Shown: positions 6,787 to 16,069, counted from the stretch's first letter. The stretch is DNA of 64,000 nucleotides from PALSA-188 sp050746185 (GCA_050746185.1 JBOGLA010000018.1:62001-126000); one strand, 5' to 3'. Notes: generated from the sequence alone by a model not told the origin. Numbers and translations are program-made.

Positions 6787-7389
6787 ATGCGAGTCTTGGC
6801 GCGATTCATGTTGTCGGCTAGCGATGTCGCGCACTTCCCTGCTCCGGCCCTGCCTGAAGTTGCATTTCTCGGTCGCTCGAACGTGGGCAAGTCGAGTGTG
6901 ATCAATTCCCTGCTGGGCGCGAGGATTGCCAAGACCAGCTCCACTCCCGGACGCACTCGCAGCATCAATTTTTTCGAGGTACGCTGGGCGGGAAAACCTC
7001 GTCCGGAGGTGATATTTGCGGACCTGCCAGGGTACGGCTATGCCAGGATTTCGCGCGAAATTTCCGGCCAGTGGCCCAGCTTCATTGAGCCTTATCTCCA
7101 CCAGCGTGCGTGCCTGGCGCTTTGCCTGGCATTGATTGACATCAGCGTGCCGCCGCAGGATAGCGACAAGCAGCTTCTGGAATTCCTGCAAGCGAGCGGA
7201 CGTCCATTTGCGATCGTTGCGACGAAGAGCGACCGGCTTTCCGGGAATCAGCTGGCCAATGCACTGCGCCTCTCCGCGAAGACACTTCCCGGCACACTGA
7301 CAATCCCATTTTCCGCCAAGACCGGCGCGGGCAAAGAGCAACTGTGGCGGCACATAAGATCAGCGATCACGGCTACATCCGCAGAGTGA
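6787..7389 (+). CDS. engB: Ribosome-biogenesis GTP-binding protein EngB (YihA/YsxC)
   Basis: 200 residues, normal for the family. All G motifs are visible: GRSNVGKSS (G1), TPGRTRSINFF (G2), DLPGYGYA (G3), TKSD (G4) and FSAKTGAG (G5). The N-terminal FPAPALPEVAFLGRSNVGKS is the usual EngB opening. It acts in assembly of the large ribosomal subunit in the cytoplasm. The conserved gene is intact. Confidence 0.96.
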   Translation: MRVLARFMLSASDVAHFPAPALPEVAFLGRSNVGKSSVINSLLGARIAKTSSTPGRTRSINFFEVRWAGKPRPEVIFADLPGYGYARISREISGQWPSFIEPYLHQRACLALCLALIDISVPPQDSDKQLLEFLQASGRPFAIVATKSDRLSGNQLANALRLSAKTLPGTLTIPFSAKTGAGKEQLWRHIRSAITATSAE

Positions 7390-7478
7390 TTCGGCGGTGT
7401 ATCGCGCCGGATTTTCAGTGCTTACGATTGATAAGGTTTGGATTTACGAAATGAATCTATCCGTTATCATGGACCAGC

Positions 7479-8420
7479 ATGGCCACATACCTTATTACAG
7501 GCATTGCAGGATTCATTGGATCCTCACTTGCTGACGCCGCGCTCGAGCAGGGCGATCAGGTTCGCGGACTGGACAATTTCTCCACCGGCAAGCGCGAAAA
7601 TATTGCCGCGGTTGTTAATCGCATTGACCTGCGCGAGGCCGATCTGCTCGACTTGTCCGCGCTGCAAGACGCGTGCCGGGGAGTGGATTATGTTCTGCAT
7701 CAGGCCGCCATTCCCTCGGTTCCCCGCTCGGTTGCGAATCCGCTGGAAAGCAATCGCGCCAACGTGGACGGAACCGTCAATGTGCTTATCGCCGCTCGCG
7801 ACCAAAAGGTGAAGCGTGTCGTCTATGCGGCTTCTTCCTCTGCCTATGGAGACACGCCAACTTTGCCGAAGCACGAGGCCATGCTTCCGCATCCTATTTC
7901 GCCTTACGCGGTGGCGAAGCTGGCCAGCGAATATTACATGACCTCTTTTTATCGCTGCTACGGACTGGAAACCGTCAGCCTGCGTTACTTCAATATTTTC
8001 GGGCCGCGCCAGGATCCTTCGTCGCCGTATTCCGGGGTGCTGGCAAAGTTCATTACGCAAATGCTGGCCGGCCAACAGCCCACCATCTTTGGAGACGGCG
8101 CTCAAAGCCGCGATTTCACGTTTATCGAAAACGCCGTCCGCGCCAACATGCTGGCATGCAAGGCGTCCGCCGCAAAAGTTGCGGGAGGCGTGTTCAACGT
8201 CGCCACGGGACGAAGAATTGATTTGAATGAAACTTTTAAAATCGTGAAAAAGCTTATCGGCTATTCCGGTGAAGTAAAGTACGCAGCAGAGCGCGCCGGC
8301 GATGTGAAACATTCTCTCGCCGACATGTCGAAAGCCGAAGAATGTCTCGGGTACAAGCCAACTATTGACTTCGAAGAGGGACTCCGCCGCACCATCGAGT
8401 GGTATCGCGGAAAGAAGTAG
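7479..8420 (+). CDS. NAD-dependent sugar-nucleotide epimerase (UDP-glucose 4-epimerase-like, SDR)
   Basis: 313 residues. The Rossmann motif GIAGFIGSSLAD (GxxGxxG) lies near residue 7, LRGLDNFSTGKREN follows beta-2, and the catalytic YAVAK (YxxxK) sits near residue 146 after SSSAYGD. The substrate region reads RYFNIFGPRQDPSSPYSGVLAKF, typical of extended SDR epimerases of the WbpP/Gne kind, which act on UDP-N-acetylhexosamines or their uronates. The exact substrate cannot be read. It probably serves surface polysaccharide synthesis, but no other polysaccharide genes adjoin it. Confidence 0.88.
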   Translation: MATYLITGIAGFIGSSLADAALEQGDQVRGLDNFSTGKRENIAAVVNRIDLREADLLDLSALQDACRGVDYVLHQAAIPSVPRSVANPLESNRANVDGTVNVLIAARDQKVKRVVYAASSSAYGDTPTLPKHEAMLPHPISPYAVAKLASEYYMTSFYRCYGLETVSLRYFNIFGPRQDPSSPYSGVLAKFITQMLAGQQPTIFGDGAQSRDFTFIENAVRANMLACKASAAKVAGGVFNVATGRRIDLNETFKIVKKLIGYSGEVKYAAERAGDVKHSLADMSKAEECLGYKPTIDFEEGLRRTIEWYRGKK

Positions 8421-8526
8421 GCCGCGACTGACTGAAGCCTCTTCCGCAAGGCAAACGGATTATAATTTCAACTCGCGCATAATCAGGCGGCGAGATCAGT
8501 TGCAGGAAGGGGCGAGGGGGACGAAG

Positions 8527-9264
8527 ATGCCGGAACAATCAGGAGCCTTCGCCGCCGGTGACCAACACGATCCGGTCGGTGGTCCGCACCTCAGTGGCCG
8601 GCGCCCGACCAGTCACGAACGCATGACAGGACTGCCCTGGGATGCGTCCTACCACGACGGACCGGCGCCCTGGGATATTGGCCATCCTCAGCCGGCAATC
8701 GTGCGTTTGGCATCCGAAGGCGGATTCGCGGGAGGCGGATCGGTGCTGGATGCGGGCTGTGGAACCGGCGAGAACGCGCTTCTCGTTGCTCAGCACACCG
8801 TTGCTCATCACACCGCCTCGCTGGGATTGCCGGTTCTGGGCGTTGACGTGGCTGAGACGGCACTGGCGATGGCCCGAAAGAAGGCCGCTGATTCTGGGAT
8901 AAACGACCGCGGGATTAAGGTTGAGTTCGCTCCGTGTGACGCGTTTCATCTCGATTGTTTGGGGCGCATGTTTCAGACGGTGCTGGATTGCGGACTGTTC
9001 CACACCTTCAACGGCGAGGAGCGGCCAGGATACGTGGCGAGTCTGGCGTCGGTCACCAACCACCATGGAACCCTGTACGTGTTGTGCTTCAGTGACCATG
9101 GTCCCGATACCGGCCCGCACCCCGTCAGTCAGGAAGAGCTGAGAGCGGCGTTCACCCCCAGTAGTGGATGGAATGTCGCCGCGATCAAAGCGGAGCGGAT
9201 TCAGACGAGATTCCACGACGACAACGGCGCCCCGGCCTGGCTCGCGACCATCAAACGGATCTAG
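8527..9264 (+). CDS. Class I SAM-dependent methyltransferase
   Basis: 245 residues from ATG 8527, preceded by a purine-rich GAGGGGGACG. Motif I VLDAGCGTGENALL lies near residue 75, an acidic VDVAETAL is at the end of beta-2, and LDCGLFHTF marks the region after beta-4. The N-terminus HERMTGLPWDASYHDGPAPWDIG resembles thiopurine or tellurite-resistance type methyltransferases. The methyl acceptor is unknown. A longer upstream frame overlaps the epimerase and lacks support. Confidence 0.82.
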   Translation: MPEQSGAFAAGDQHDPVGGPHLSGRRPTSHERMTGLPWDASYHDGPAPWDIGHPQPAIVRLASEGGFAGGGSVLDAGCGTGENALLVAQHTVAHHTASLGLPVLGVDVAETALAMARKKAADSGINDRGIKVEFAPCDAFHLDCLGRMFQTVLDCGLFHTFNGEERPGYVASLASVTNHHGTLYVLCFSDHGPDTGPHPVSQEELRAAFTPSSGWNVAAIKAERIQTRFHDDNGAPAWLATIKRI

Positions 9265-9547
9265 AGTGCGGGACCGATCGGCCCGCTGCGCCGCTCAGGC
9301 CTGCCTTTGGCTTGGGTGGGAATGTTCAGATCCCCACTTGTCCCTTGCAGCCGAGCGACGTCACGACAGCAGGTCCCTCCACTCCGCGGATCATCGCCTT
9401 TGCAATGATCCGCTCCGGTCGGGATGACAGAATTGAGATGAGATCCAGTCGGAGTGAACGGCGCGAAAACGTCGAACGAGCGGAACTGGGGATGCGACCG
9501 CGGAACGGCGTGGACATCGCCGGCGTCGGCCTCGTCGGGGAGGAAAC
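9265..9547. other. Intergenic stretch before the gene remnants, no gene
   Basis: No supported gene. It includes 'gatgacagaattgag' near 9424, the dispersed-repeat wording also seen near 160. Short frames on both strands show no family features. Confidence 0.4.
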
Positions 9548-9658
9548 ATGTCGAGCGCAATGAGATCGGCGGTAACGCTGCACGTAGTTTCCAGCCTTGA
9601 TGGCTTCATCGCGATGCCGTCATGGGACCAGACGGGGTGCCGGGCGACACGGATTTGA
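9548..9658 (+). pseudogene. Remnant of a RibD/dihydrofolate-reductase-like gene, N-terminus only
   Basis: From ATG 9548, preceded by GGGGAGGAAAC, the frame reads MSSAMRSAVTLHVVSSLDGF and then IAMPSWDQ before a stop at 9656-9658. The start VTLHVVSSLDGFIA is the first strand and loop of RibD_C/DHFR-like reductases, normally about 180 residues. Similarity ends near 9612, where an antisense remnant of another family begins. Confidence 0.55.
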
Positions 9659-9745
9659 CCATTTCCACTCCTCCTCGATGTCGGGGTCGGCATCGTGGAT
9701 GAGCTGACGGGCGTAAGCGAGGGTCTTCCCGCGCCAGTCGCCAGC
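9612..9745 (-). pseudogene. Remnant of a DUF1801-like gene, frameshifted
   Basis: Read on the minus strand, one frame gives DWRGKTLAYARQLIHDADPD followed by IEEEWKW. A second frame a little further on gives ARHPVWSHDGI. Both pieces are typical, in this order, of DUF1801 proteins. A shift between frames separates them and the rest of the gene is missing. The 3' end abuts the DHFR-like remnant on the other strand, so the locus is a join of two broken genes. Confidence 0.5.
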
Positions 9746-9864
9746 CGCAGATCATTTTTGCCGGGGCGCGAGTTCCCGCGTCCGGCTGGAGAAGACTCGG
9801 GTCTCCGGAGTCACGTTGCGAATGGGAAGCGGGAACTAAACCGACCTACTGGTCTCCTGTTATC

Positions 9865-9893
9865 TTGCTACCCATCCTCGCCCTGCTTATACT
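9865..9893 (+). promoter_or_regulatory. Putative sigma-70-type promoter for glutamate dehydrogenase
   Basis: TTGCTA (9865-9870) and TATACT (9888-9893) are separated by 17 bases. A transcript starting near 9900 would have a leader of about 85 bases before the ATG at 9985. No other gene lies between. Confidence 0.5.
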
Positions 9894-9984
9894 CTATTGG
9901 TTTGCCATTACGCCGCCGAAGCGTGATTGGTATGGAGAGAAGTATGACCGCGATCATGGGAGCGGCGTAGTGGAGACCCTCACA

Positions 9985-11250
9985 ATGAAAACCATTTCCC
10001 TGGAACAGGAAATTAATCCGTGGGAGGCGCAGGCTGCCCGCTTCGACATAGCGGCCCAGAGATTGAATCTCGACGAGGGATTGCAGAAGGTTCTACGCTA
10101 TCCCACGCGCGAAATTATCGTGCACATTCCGGTCGCTCTCGACAACGGAAAATTGGAGGTCTACACCGGATTCCGGGTGCAGCATTCCATCGCCCGCGGC
10201 CCCAGCAAGGGCGGAATTCGTTATTCCCCGGACGTAACTCTGGATGAAGTCCGCGCGCTGGCCAGTTGGATGACATGGAAATGCGCGGTGGTGAACATTC
10301 CCTTCGGCGGCGCCAAGGGGGGCGTGATTTGCGATCCTCAAAAAATGTCCATGGGCGAACTGGAACGCATGACCCGCCGCTATACCGCGGAGCTCATCGA
10401 GTTTATCGGCCCGGAAAAGGACGTTCCCGCGCCTGACATAAATACCAACGAGCAGGTGATGGCGTGGATCATGGATACCTACTCCATGCATATGCGCCAG
10501 ACCGTGACCGCCGTGGTGACCGGAAAGCCGGTAAACATCGGGGGGTCGCGTGGGCGTCGGGAGGCCACGGGGCGCGGCATCATGATCGTTTGCGAAGAGG
10601 CGATCAAGAAGCTGGGGATCGCGCGGGAATTGAGCCGGGTCATTGTTCAGGGATTTGGCAATGTCGGATCCAACGCCGCTTTTCTAATGGCACAGGCCGG
10701 CTACAAGATTGTCGGAGTAATCGAAGTGAATGGCAGCATCTACAACCGGAACGGATTGGACGTCGGCGCTCTGGTGCAGTACCGGCAGCGGAACGGAACT
10801 ATTAAAGACTTCCCTGAAGCCGAGGCGGCCGATCCCGCTGAACTGCTGCTGACGGATTGCGAGATTCTGATTCCCGCCGCCACCGAAAATCAGATCACCA
10901 GCCGCAACGCGGACCGGGTGAAGTGCAAAATCCTTGCCGAAGGAGCAAACGGCCCCACGACCGCGACCGCCGACGAAATTTTGGCGGACAAAAAAGTTTT
11001 CGTAATTCCAGACATTCTATGCAACGCCGGCGGAGTAACGACCTCGTATTTCGAATGGGTGCAGGATCGTCAGGGATATTTCTGGCAGGAATCTCTGGTG
11101 AACGAGCAACTCGAACACATTATGAAAACCGCATTCGAGGATGTCGTGCGGTACGCTGAGACCCATCACGTTCACAACCGGATCGCGGCGTATATGCTCG
11201 CCATTGATCGGGTGGCGTACACGATCCGGCAGCGCGGAATCTACGCGTAG
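9985..11250 (+). CDS. gdhA: Glutamate dehydrogenase (Glu/Leu/Phe/Val family)
   Basis: 421 residues, the normal hexameric GDH size. Visible landmarks are RVQHSIARGPSKGGIRY, TWKCAVVNIPFGGAKGGV with the catalytic Lys region, VPAPDINT, and the Rossmann motif GFGNVGSNAA near residue 222, where the coenzyme binds, followed by ILAEGANGPTT. It interconverts 2-oxoglutarate plus ammonia and glutamate in the cytoplasm. Whether it uses NAD or NADP cannot be settled by eye. The frame is open further upstream to 9865, but that part lacks family similarity and carries a promoter-like sequence. A GGAG lies about 10 bases before the ATG. Confidence 0.94.
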   Translation: MKTISLEQEINPWEAQAARFDIAAQRLNLDEGLQKVLRYPTREIIVHIPVALDNGKLEVYTGFRVQHSIARGPSKGGIRYSPDVTLDEVRALASWMTWKCAVVNIPFGGAKGGVICDPQKMSMGELERMTRRYTAELIEFIGPEKDVPAPDINTNEQVMAWIMDTYSMHMRQTVTAVVTGKPVNIGGSRGRREATGRGIMIVCEEAIKKLGIARELSRVIVQGFGNVGSNAAFLMAQAGYKIVGVIEVNGSIYNRNGLDVGALVQYRQRNGTIKDFPEAEAADPAELLLTDCEILIPAATENQITSRNADRVKCKILAEGANGPTTATADEILADKKVFVIPDILCNAGGVTTSYFEWVQDRQGYFWQESLVNEQLEHIMKTAFEDVVRYAETHHVHNRIAAYMLAIDRVAYTIRQRGIYA

Positions 11251-11371
11251 GGCGATGGTTCGGGCTGCGCTCGGAATGTCAATTCGTCTCACCAAAATCA
11301 AGCAGCAGGCAGCTTTAAGCGAGTGTAGAGCGGCACTTTGACCCCGCGTAGACGGCGGTGGTGCAAGCGAC

Positions 11372-11389
11372 GCGGCCCTGAAGGGCCGC
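11372..11389. repeat. Short palindromic hairpin between genes
   Basis: GCGGCCC, TGAA and GGGCCGC form a perfect 7-bp stem with a tetraloop, followed by 'tcttccac'. It has the look of the dispersed hairpins found elsewhere in this window and lies between two convergent genes. Confidence 0.5.
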
Positions 11390-11402
11390 TCTTCCACGAC
11401 CC

Positions 11403-11443
11403 AAAAAAATCCCCGCTCACAGGGGGATGAATCGTGAGCGGGG
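11403..11443 (-). terminator. Intrinsic terminator of the TonB-dependent receptor gene
   Basis: On the minus strand CCCCGCTCAC and GTGAGCGGGG form a perfect 10-bp stem with a 13-base loop, followed by A and a run of seven T. It lies 21 bases beyond the stop codon of the receptor gene at 11465. Confidence 0.85.
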
Positions 11444-11464
11444 CGATAGTAACGTTAAAGTTTC

Positions 11465-14400
11465 CTAGAAGACCAGCTTGGCGCCGAGTTGAAAGACCCG
11501 AGGATCAGCGGCAGAGGTAAACTTGCCGAAGTCAGAATTGCCCACGCTGGAGTTGATGCCTCCCTGGTTAACGTTGCCGATGAACTGGGTGTGATTCCAA
11601 GTGTTGTAGCTCTCGAATCGCATCTCGAAGCGGCTGCCGCGACTTTCACTGATCACGAAGCTCTTGAATAGAGCCAGGTTCCAGTTATCGCGGCCGGGGC
11701 CATATAGTGCGTCATGGCCGAGGTTCCCGAACGTTGCGATGGTGGAACCGGGAAGCGTGTTCGCCGTGAAAGAAGCCGGATTGAACCATTGGACGGTTGG
11801 CTGTCCGCTCCCCAGCGTTGTCGCTGTGTGCGTGTACTGGATTGGGCCAGTCAGGTTGGGCCTCACAGAGCAGTTCTTGAGACCGGAGTTACAGACATTC
11901 GTGCCTGATACCCCAATGTTGATGGGAGCGCCCGATTCCATTGTGACCACACCCGAGAGCTGCCATCCGCCGACGGTTGATTTGAGCAGGTGGTTGGAGC
12001 TGTTCTTCAACAGTGGGATGTCATAAATGAAGTCCACGAACGCTACATGCCGGCGGTCGAAGATTGACGGTCCATTGTCACCCCGCCACCCAAGGTAAGG
12101 ATTCGAGACGGAGTCAAGGTCGAAACCATCGCCGCCCGTGCCGCTAGTAGGATCAATGGCCTTGGAAAGCGTGTAGGCTGCCTGAAGTTGGAGTTCATGC
12201 CGCAAGTTCGAGTGCAGTTCAACCTGAAGCGAATTGTAATGGGAGTTTCCCCCGTCTTGATAGTACTTAATGCTGCTGTACCCAAGGTATGGGAGGTCCC
12301 TGTTATAGGGGATAGTCTTGGCGACCATAATATTCGCTAGGTCGCTCTGCGGCGGCAGATTCAGTTCCTGCGCGTAGCTCTGGTGGCGATCCTGACTTCC
12401 AACATAAGCGATTGACAACACCGACTGGCTGCTCAGTTGCCGCTGGACGCCGGCGCTATATTGAAAACTTTCCGGCAGCTGATAATTGCTGGAGTTGAGC
12501 GCGCTCACCCCTTGAACTACAACCGGCAACGGAGGAGAAACGAGGGTGTCTCCGGTTGTAACGTTAACGTGGGGATCGGACAACGAGACGGTGGTCAGAC
12601 CACTGACGCTGTCGCTGAACGGTGCGTCGCTGGCGTTTTGGTACATGTCGTTGCCCTGGATGCGCTCGTACATGATTCCAAATCCGCCGCGAACAACAGT
12701 CTTGCCGCTGCCTGTGAGGTCATAAGCAAAGCCCAGACGCGGACCGAAAGCAAGCCAGTGGCTTTGCACCAATGCATTGGTAACTCCGGGAGTAACTCCC
12801 GCGATACCGATCCCGTTCAAATAGAACTGGTAGCCGGCCAATAAGGGGTTCGGACTCGTGCCTAGACCTGGACTGGCGCCGGCGCACCCAGCAGGAACGC
12901 CGGCTGCGGTACAAATCTGGGTCCCACTCGCATTGGCGAAAACCGGTGCGTTGGCAGGATTATACAAATTGGGATAGAAGTTCGACTGCTGGTTGTTCGC
13001 TTCATATGTATGCGGCAGTCCGTCCCATCGCAGCCCGAGATTTAGGGTCAACCGGCTGGTGGCGCGCCAATCATCCTGGATGTAAGCTGCCCAGGACTGG
13101 GCGTTCCACTGACGGGTATCCTTTAGAGCATTCTCGCTGTAGCTGTTGGAAAATCCGAGAAGGAAATCGGCGAAGTCGTAGCCTGTGAAACTGCCGTTGA
13201 AACCAAAGTTCCCCTGAGTGTCCACTTGCAGAGGTTGCGCCTTTTTGAACAGAGCAAAACTGCCTCCCATCTTGATCTGATGGGATCGCTTAGTCCAGGA
13301 AACGTCGTCTCGAATTTGGTAATCGTTCGCGGAGTTTATCCATGGAACCCAGTTGGCATCGAAAGTCGCCCCTGTCTTTCCGCCCAGTCCAATGACGGGA
13401 ATAATGTTGGTCTTACCGTTGAAAATTCGGTTTGAGCTGTATCCAGAGGGAAGCTGGCTCAAGCCGATAGGAAGAATGTTGATGCGGTTGCCGTCATAGT
13501 TAAAGGACGCCTCGTTGAGCAGCGTCGGACTGATCACATATGTCGTGTGAATGGTGGCGCTGTACGAGGGGTTCGCGAAAGTATCGCCGATCGTTGGCAA
13601 GTTATCGCCACTCCATCGGGTTGGGATGTCGGTCTGTAATATCTGCTCCGAAATCCAGTGTCCGAACACGGAGAATTTATCCGTGAACGTGTGATCAACC
13701 CGCACCAGTTCTTCTTTTACGTTCGTGGGCGCGGGAGCCGATCCAATAAACGCATCGCCTGATGTTGGGGAGGGGTATATTCCTGCCTTCAACAGCAGTT
13801 GGGCATTAGGGTCCAGAAGATTCGTGGGAATCGTATTGTTCGTGAACGGCTGGCCAAATGTCAGGCCATCATTTATGAATCGCTGCTGCTCAGCGGGCGA
13901 AAGCTGCGAAGCTTGTGGAACCAGAACGTTAGTAAAGCCTTTGTTGAGAAGAGCCCCGCCGTTAAAGTTGATAGCATCGCTGAGGTTGCCGCCATAAGTG
14001 GTGGGGAACGGGACCACGCGGTTCAAATTTCCGCCGGAAATCTGTTTGCGCCATTCCATATTGTAGAAGAAGAACGTTTTCGGACTGTCGCTGCGTTTGA
14101 ATTCCACCGGGCCGCCCACGTTGAAGCCGAACACGTTAAACCGCAGCTCAGACACTTTATTCCGGGTGCCATTAGCGTTTTCCACCGGATTGAAATAGTT
14201 GCGCGCATCGAGCGCGTCATTGCGATCAAATTCCCACGCCGAGGCATGAAGCCGCTTTGTTCCGGATTTGAGGACCGTAGTAACACTGGCAGCAGAGGAT
14301 GCTCCAAATTCGGCACTGTAATTGGAAGTCAACTCACGGAACTCAGCAATAGCGTCCTCGGAAGGCATGACGATCGCGCCCGAACCGCCGCGGTCGGCAG

Positions 14401-15049
14401 CTTCGGCGCCGTCAATTAAATAAAGGTTATGGGCCACCCGCTGGCCGTTGAAGCTGATGTTCTGATCACCGCCCATGGGAGTAGGAACCTGAGAGTCCGT
14501 CTGGAGGCTTGATGCTCCTGGGGTCAAGTTGGCCAACGAGTAAAGGCTTCGGCCGTTCGACTCGAGCTGGGTGACCTGCTGCCCGGTTATGACATCGCTC
14601 ACTTCGCCGGAATCGGATTGTACTTTTATTGCCTCCGCCTCGACGGTGACGCTCTCCTGCGTTGAGCCGACCTGCATACTAAAATCAGCGCGGTAGCGAT
14701 CGCCAACGTTCAGCACCAGATCCTTCCGCTCCGCAACCTTAAAGCCAGGGGCTTCCGCCTTCAAACTGTAGTGGCCAACCTGGAGAGCAGGCAGCGTGTA
14801 CTGGCCATCCTGGTTCGTCTTTGTACTGTAGAGCTGGCCAGTCTCTGTTTGCATGATCGTGATATCCACATTCGGGATCACGGAACCCGTGGGATCGGTA
14901 ACTGTCCCTACAACGGTTGCTTCGGTTGTCCCTTGACTAAGGGCGAGAGAAGAGAAGCCTATAATTAGCACCACCAGGCTAGCCAGATAGAGAGCGCCGC
15001 GATGCGAAACAACACGGCTGTTGCGGATGGCGAAGCATATAGATTTCAT
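11465..15049 (-). CDS. TonB-dependent receptor with carboxypeptidase-like N-terminal domain (Oar-like)
   Basis: 1194 residues. A signal segment (ALYLASLVVLIIGFSSLALS) is followed by a carboxypeptidase regulatory-like beta-sandwich (VVGTVTDPTGSVIPNVDITI...DGQYTLPALQVGHY), a plug domain and a long C-terminal barrel ending in GAKLVF with a terminal Phe. This is the Oar-type outer-membrane receptor that is much expanded in Acidobacteria and thought to import oligosaccharides or peptides. I chose ATG 15049, which has GGAGG 7 bases upstream; an earlier Met at 15073 lacks one. The gene is alone, with its own promoter, operator-like palindromes and terminator. The substrate is unknown. Confidence 0.92.
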   Translation of the reverse strand: MKSICFAIRNSRVVSHRGALYLASLVVLIIGFSSLALSQGTTEATVVGTVTDPTGSVIPNVDITIMQTETGQLYSTKTNQDGQYTLPALQVGHYSLKAEAPGFKVAERKDLVLNVGDRYRADFSMQVGSTQESVTVEAEAIKVQSDSGEVSDVITGQQVTQLESNGRSLYSLANLTPGASSLQTDSQVPTPMGGDQNISFNGQRVAHNLYLIDGAEAADRGGSGAIVMPSEDAIAEFRELTSNYSAEFGASSAASVTTVLKSGTKRLHASAWEFDRNDALDARNYFNPVENANGTRNKVSELRFNVFGFNVGGPVEFKRSDSPKTFFFYNMEWRKQISGGNLNRVVPFPTTYGGNLSDAINFNGGALLNKGFTNVLVPQASQLSPAEQQRFINDGLTFGQPFTNNTIPTNLLDPNAQLLLKAGIYPSPTSGDAFIGSAPAPTNVKEELVRVDHTFTDKFSVFGHWISEQILQTDIPTRWSGDNLPTIGDTFANPSYSATIHTTYVISPTLLNEASFNYDGNRINILPIGLSQLPSGYSSNRIFNGKTNIIPVIGLGGKTGATFDANWVPWINSANDYQIRDDVSWTKRSHQIKMGGSFALFKKAQPLQVDTQGNFGFNGSFTGYDFADFLLGFSNSYSENALKDTRQWNAQSWAAYIQDDWRATSRLTLNLGLRWDGLPHTYEANNQQSNFYPNLYNPANAPVFANASGTQICTAAGVPAGCAGASPGLGTSPNPLLAGYQFYLNGIGIAGVTPGVTNALVQSHWLAFGPRLGFAYDLTGSGKTVVRGGFGIMYERIQGNDMYQNASDAPFSDSVSGLTTVSLSDPHVNVTTGDTLVSPPLPVVVQGVSALNSSNYQLPESFQYSAGVQRQLSSQSVLSIAYVGSQDRHQSYAQELNLPPQSDLANIMVAKTIPYNRDLPYLGYSSIKYYQDGGNSHYNSLQVELHSNLRHELQLQAAYTLSKAIDPTSGTGGDGFDLDSVSNPYLGWRGDNGPSIFDRRHVAFVDFIYDIPLLKNSSNHLLKSTVGGWQLSGVVTMESGAPINIGVSGTNVCNSGLKNCSVRPNLTGPIQYTHTATTLGSGQPTVQWFNPASFTANTLPGSTIATFGNLGHDALYGPGRDNWNLALFKSFVISESRGSRFEMRFESYNTWNHTQFIGNVNQGGINSSVGNSDFGKFTSAADPRVFQLGAKLVF

Positions 15050-15085
15050 GTTGCAGCCTCCAACGATTTCCATCGATCGAATTGG

Positions 15086-15105
15086 AAACGTTTTCGGAAA
15101 CGTTT
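15086..15105 (-). promoter_or_regulatory. Tandem LacI/GalR-type operator-like palindromes
   Basis: Two AAACGTTT palindromes, at 15086-15093 and 15098-15105, lie 12 bases apart centre to centre. Read on the plus strand, the first is embedded in TTGGAAACGTTTTCG, close to the general LacI-family operator pattern with a central CG. They lie just downstream of the -10 element of the receptor promoter, a position suited to repression. The binding protein is not in this window. Confidence 0.55.
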
Positions 15106-15114
15106 ACGATGAGC

Positions 15115-15144
15115 TTTGTAGTCTTAGTCCGTGATCTTTGTCAA
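15115..15144 (-). promoter_or_regulatory. Putative sigma-70-type promoter of the TonB-dependent receptor
   Basis: Minus strand: TTGACA (15139-15144), an 18-base spacer, and TACAAA (15115-15120). The -35 is perfect and the -10 matches 4 of 6. The expected start is near 15108, about 60 bases before the ATG, so both operator-like palindromes would be in the early transcribed region. Confidence 0.6.
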
Positions 15145-15376
15145 GCAAATTTTCAAAAAGGGTTGGTTGCTTGGTTACGCAAACGGGATCGGAGATCGCA
15201 AATTGGCCGTTGCGGGAGAGTACCCGAACGTCGGCAACTGGCAGCGTCTTTTGACTCCATAGTGGAGCCTCCCTTCCCGCGCAAAAGCAAAATAAGAGAG
15301 CGCGCGACCAAGCTATATTTCCGGCCGAACGGATACTTGGCCCGGACAGAAGACTTCGGTATGCTTCCAACACTCC

Positions 15377-16069
15377 GTGAATCACTCTCCACAGATTCCC
15401 GACGACCCGATTGTCATAGTCCGCGACCTGGTTAAGCAATTTGGTCCATTCGCAGCGCTCCGCGGGATAAATGAGGACTTCCAGCCCGGCAAGCTCTATG
15501 TCATCGTGGGCGACAATGGCGCAGGAAAAACCACGCTGCTGCGCAGCCTGGCGGGCCTTGCGCGGCCAACACGGGGAACGATCTCGATGTTCGAAACCGC
15601 TGATCTGCGTTCCGTCTGCTGTCGTATCGGATACATGGCGCATCCGTCGCTGCTTTATGACGAGCTTTCCGGCATGGAAAATCTGCGTTATTTCGCCCGG
15701 CTATATGGGATTGAAGATGACAATCGAGCCGCAGAGGCGATCCGGAAAGTTCATCTCGACCCTTCGCTCGCGCGTCCGGTCGGGCAATATTCGCAAGGGA
15801 TGCGGCAGAGGATGTCGCTTGCCAGAGCGCTTATAAACGATCCTGATGTCCTTTTGCTCGACGAGCCCTTTTCCAATGTTGACTCCCGGTCGGCCAGTGA
15901 GATGGTAGGGCTGTTGCGTTCGATGCGGGATGGCGGCAAGACGCTGTTTCTCGTGACCCATCAGGCATCTCTGCTCGATGGCGTGGCCGACGAATTTATC
16001 TTCATGGAAGCGGGGAAAATCTCGCGCCGCAGTCGTGATTTGCGATCGCATGAGGGTGCGCCCCGATGA
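15377..16069 (+). CDS. ccmA: Heme exporter ATP-binding protein CcmA (ABC transporter)
   Basis: 230 residues. Walker A is GDNGAGKTTLLRSLAG near residue 45. The signature is YSQGMRQRMSLARAL, a variant without LSGGQ that is usual in this subgroup. Walker B is VLLLDEPFSNVD and the switch His is in LVTHQA. Overlap with ccmB (ATGA at 16066-16069) and the following ccmC and ccmD identify it as CcmA of the system that supplies heme for cytochrome c maturation. The start is GTG 15377; an upstream promoter was not clearly seen. Confidence 0.88.
   Translation: MNHSPQIPDDPIVIVRDLVKQFGPFAALRGINEDFQPGKLYVIVGDNGAGKTTLLRSLAGLARPTRGTISMFETADLRSVCCRIGYMAHPSLLYDELSGMENLRYFARLYGIEDDNRAAEAIRKVHLDPSLARPVGQYSQGMRQRMSLARALINDPDVLLLDEPFSNVDSRSASEMVGLLRSMRDGGKTLFLVTHQASLLDGVADEFIFMEAGKISRRSRDLRSHEGAPR

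Noticed and set aside
9865..9984. N-terminal extension of glutamate dehydrogenase by 40 residues
   Set aside because: No family similarity, and the stretch holds a promoter-like sequence; ATG 9985 fits the family length.
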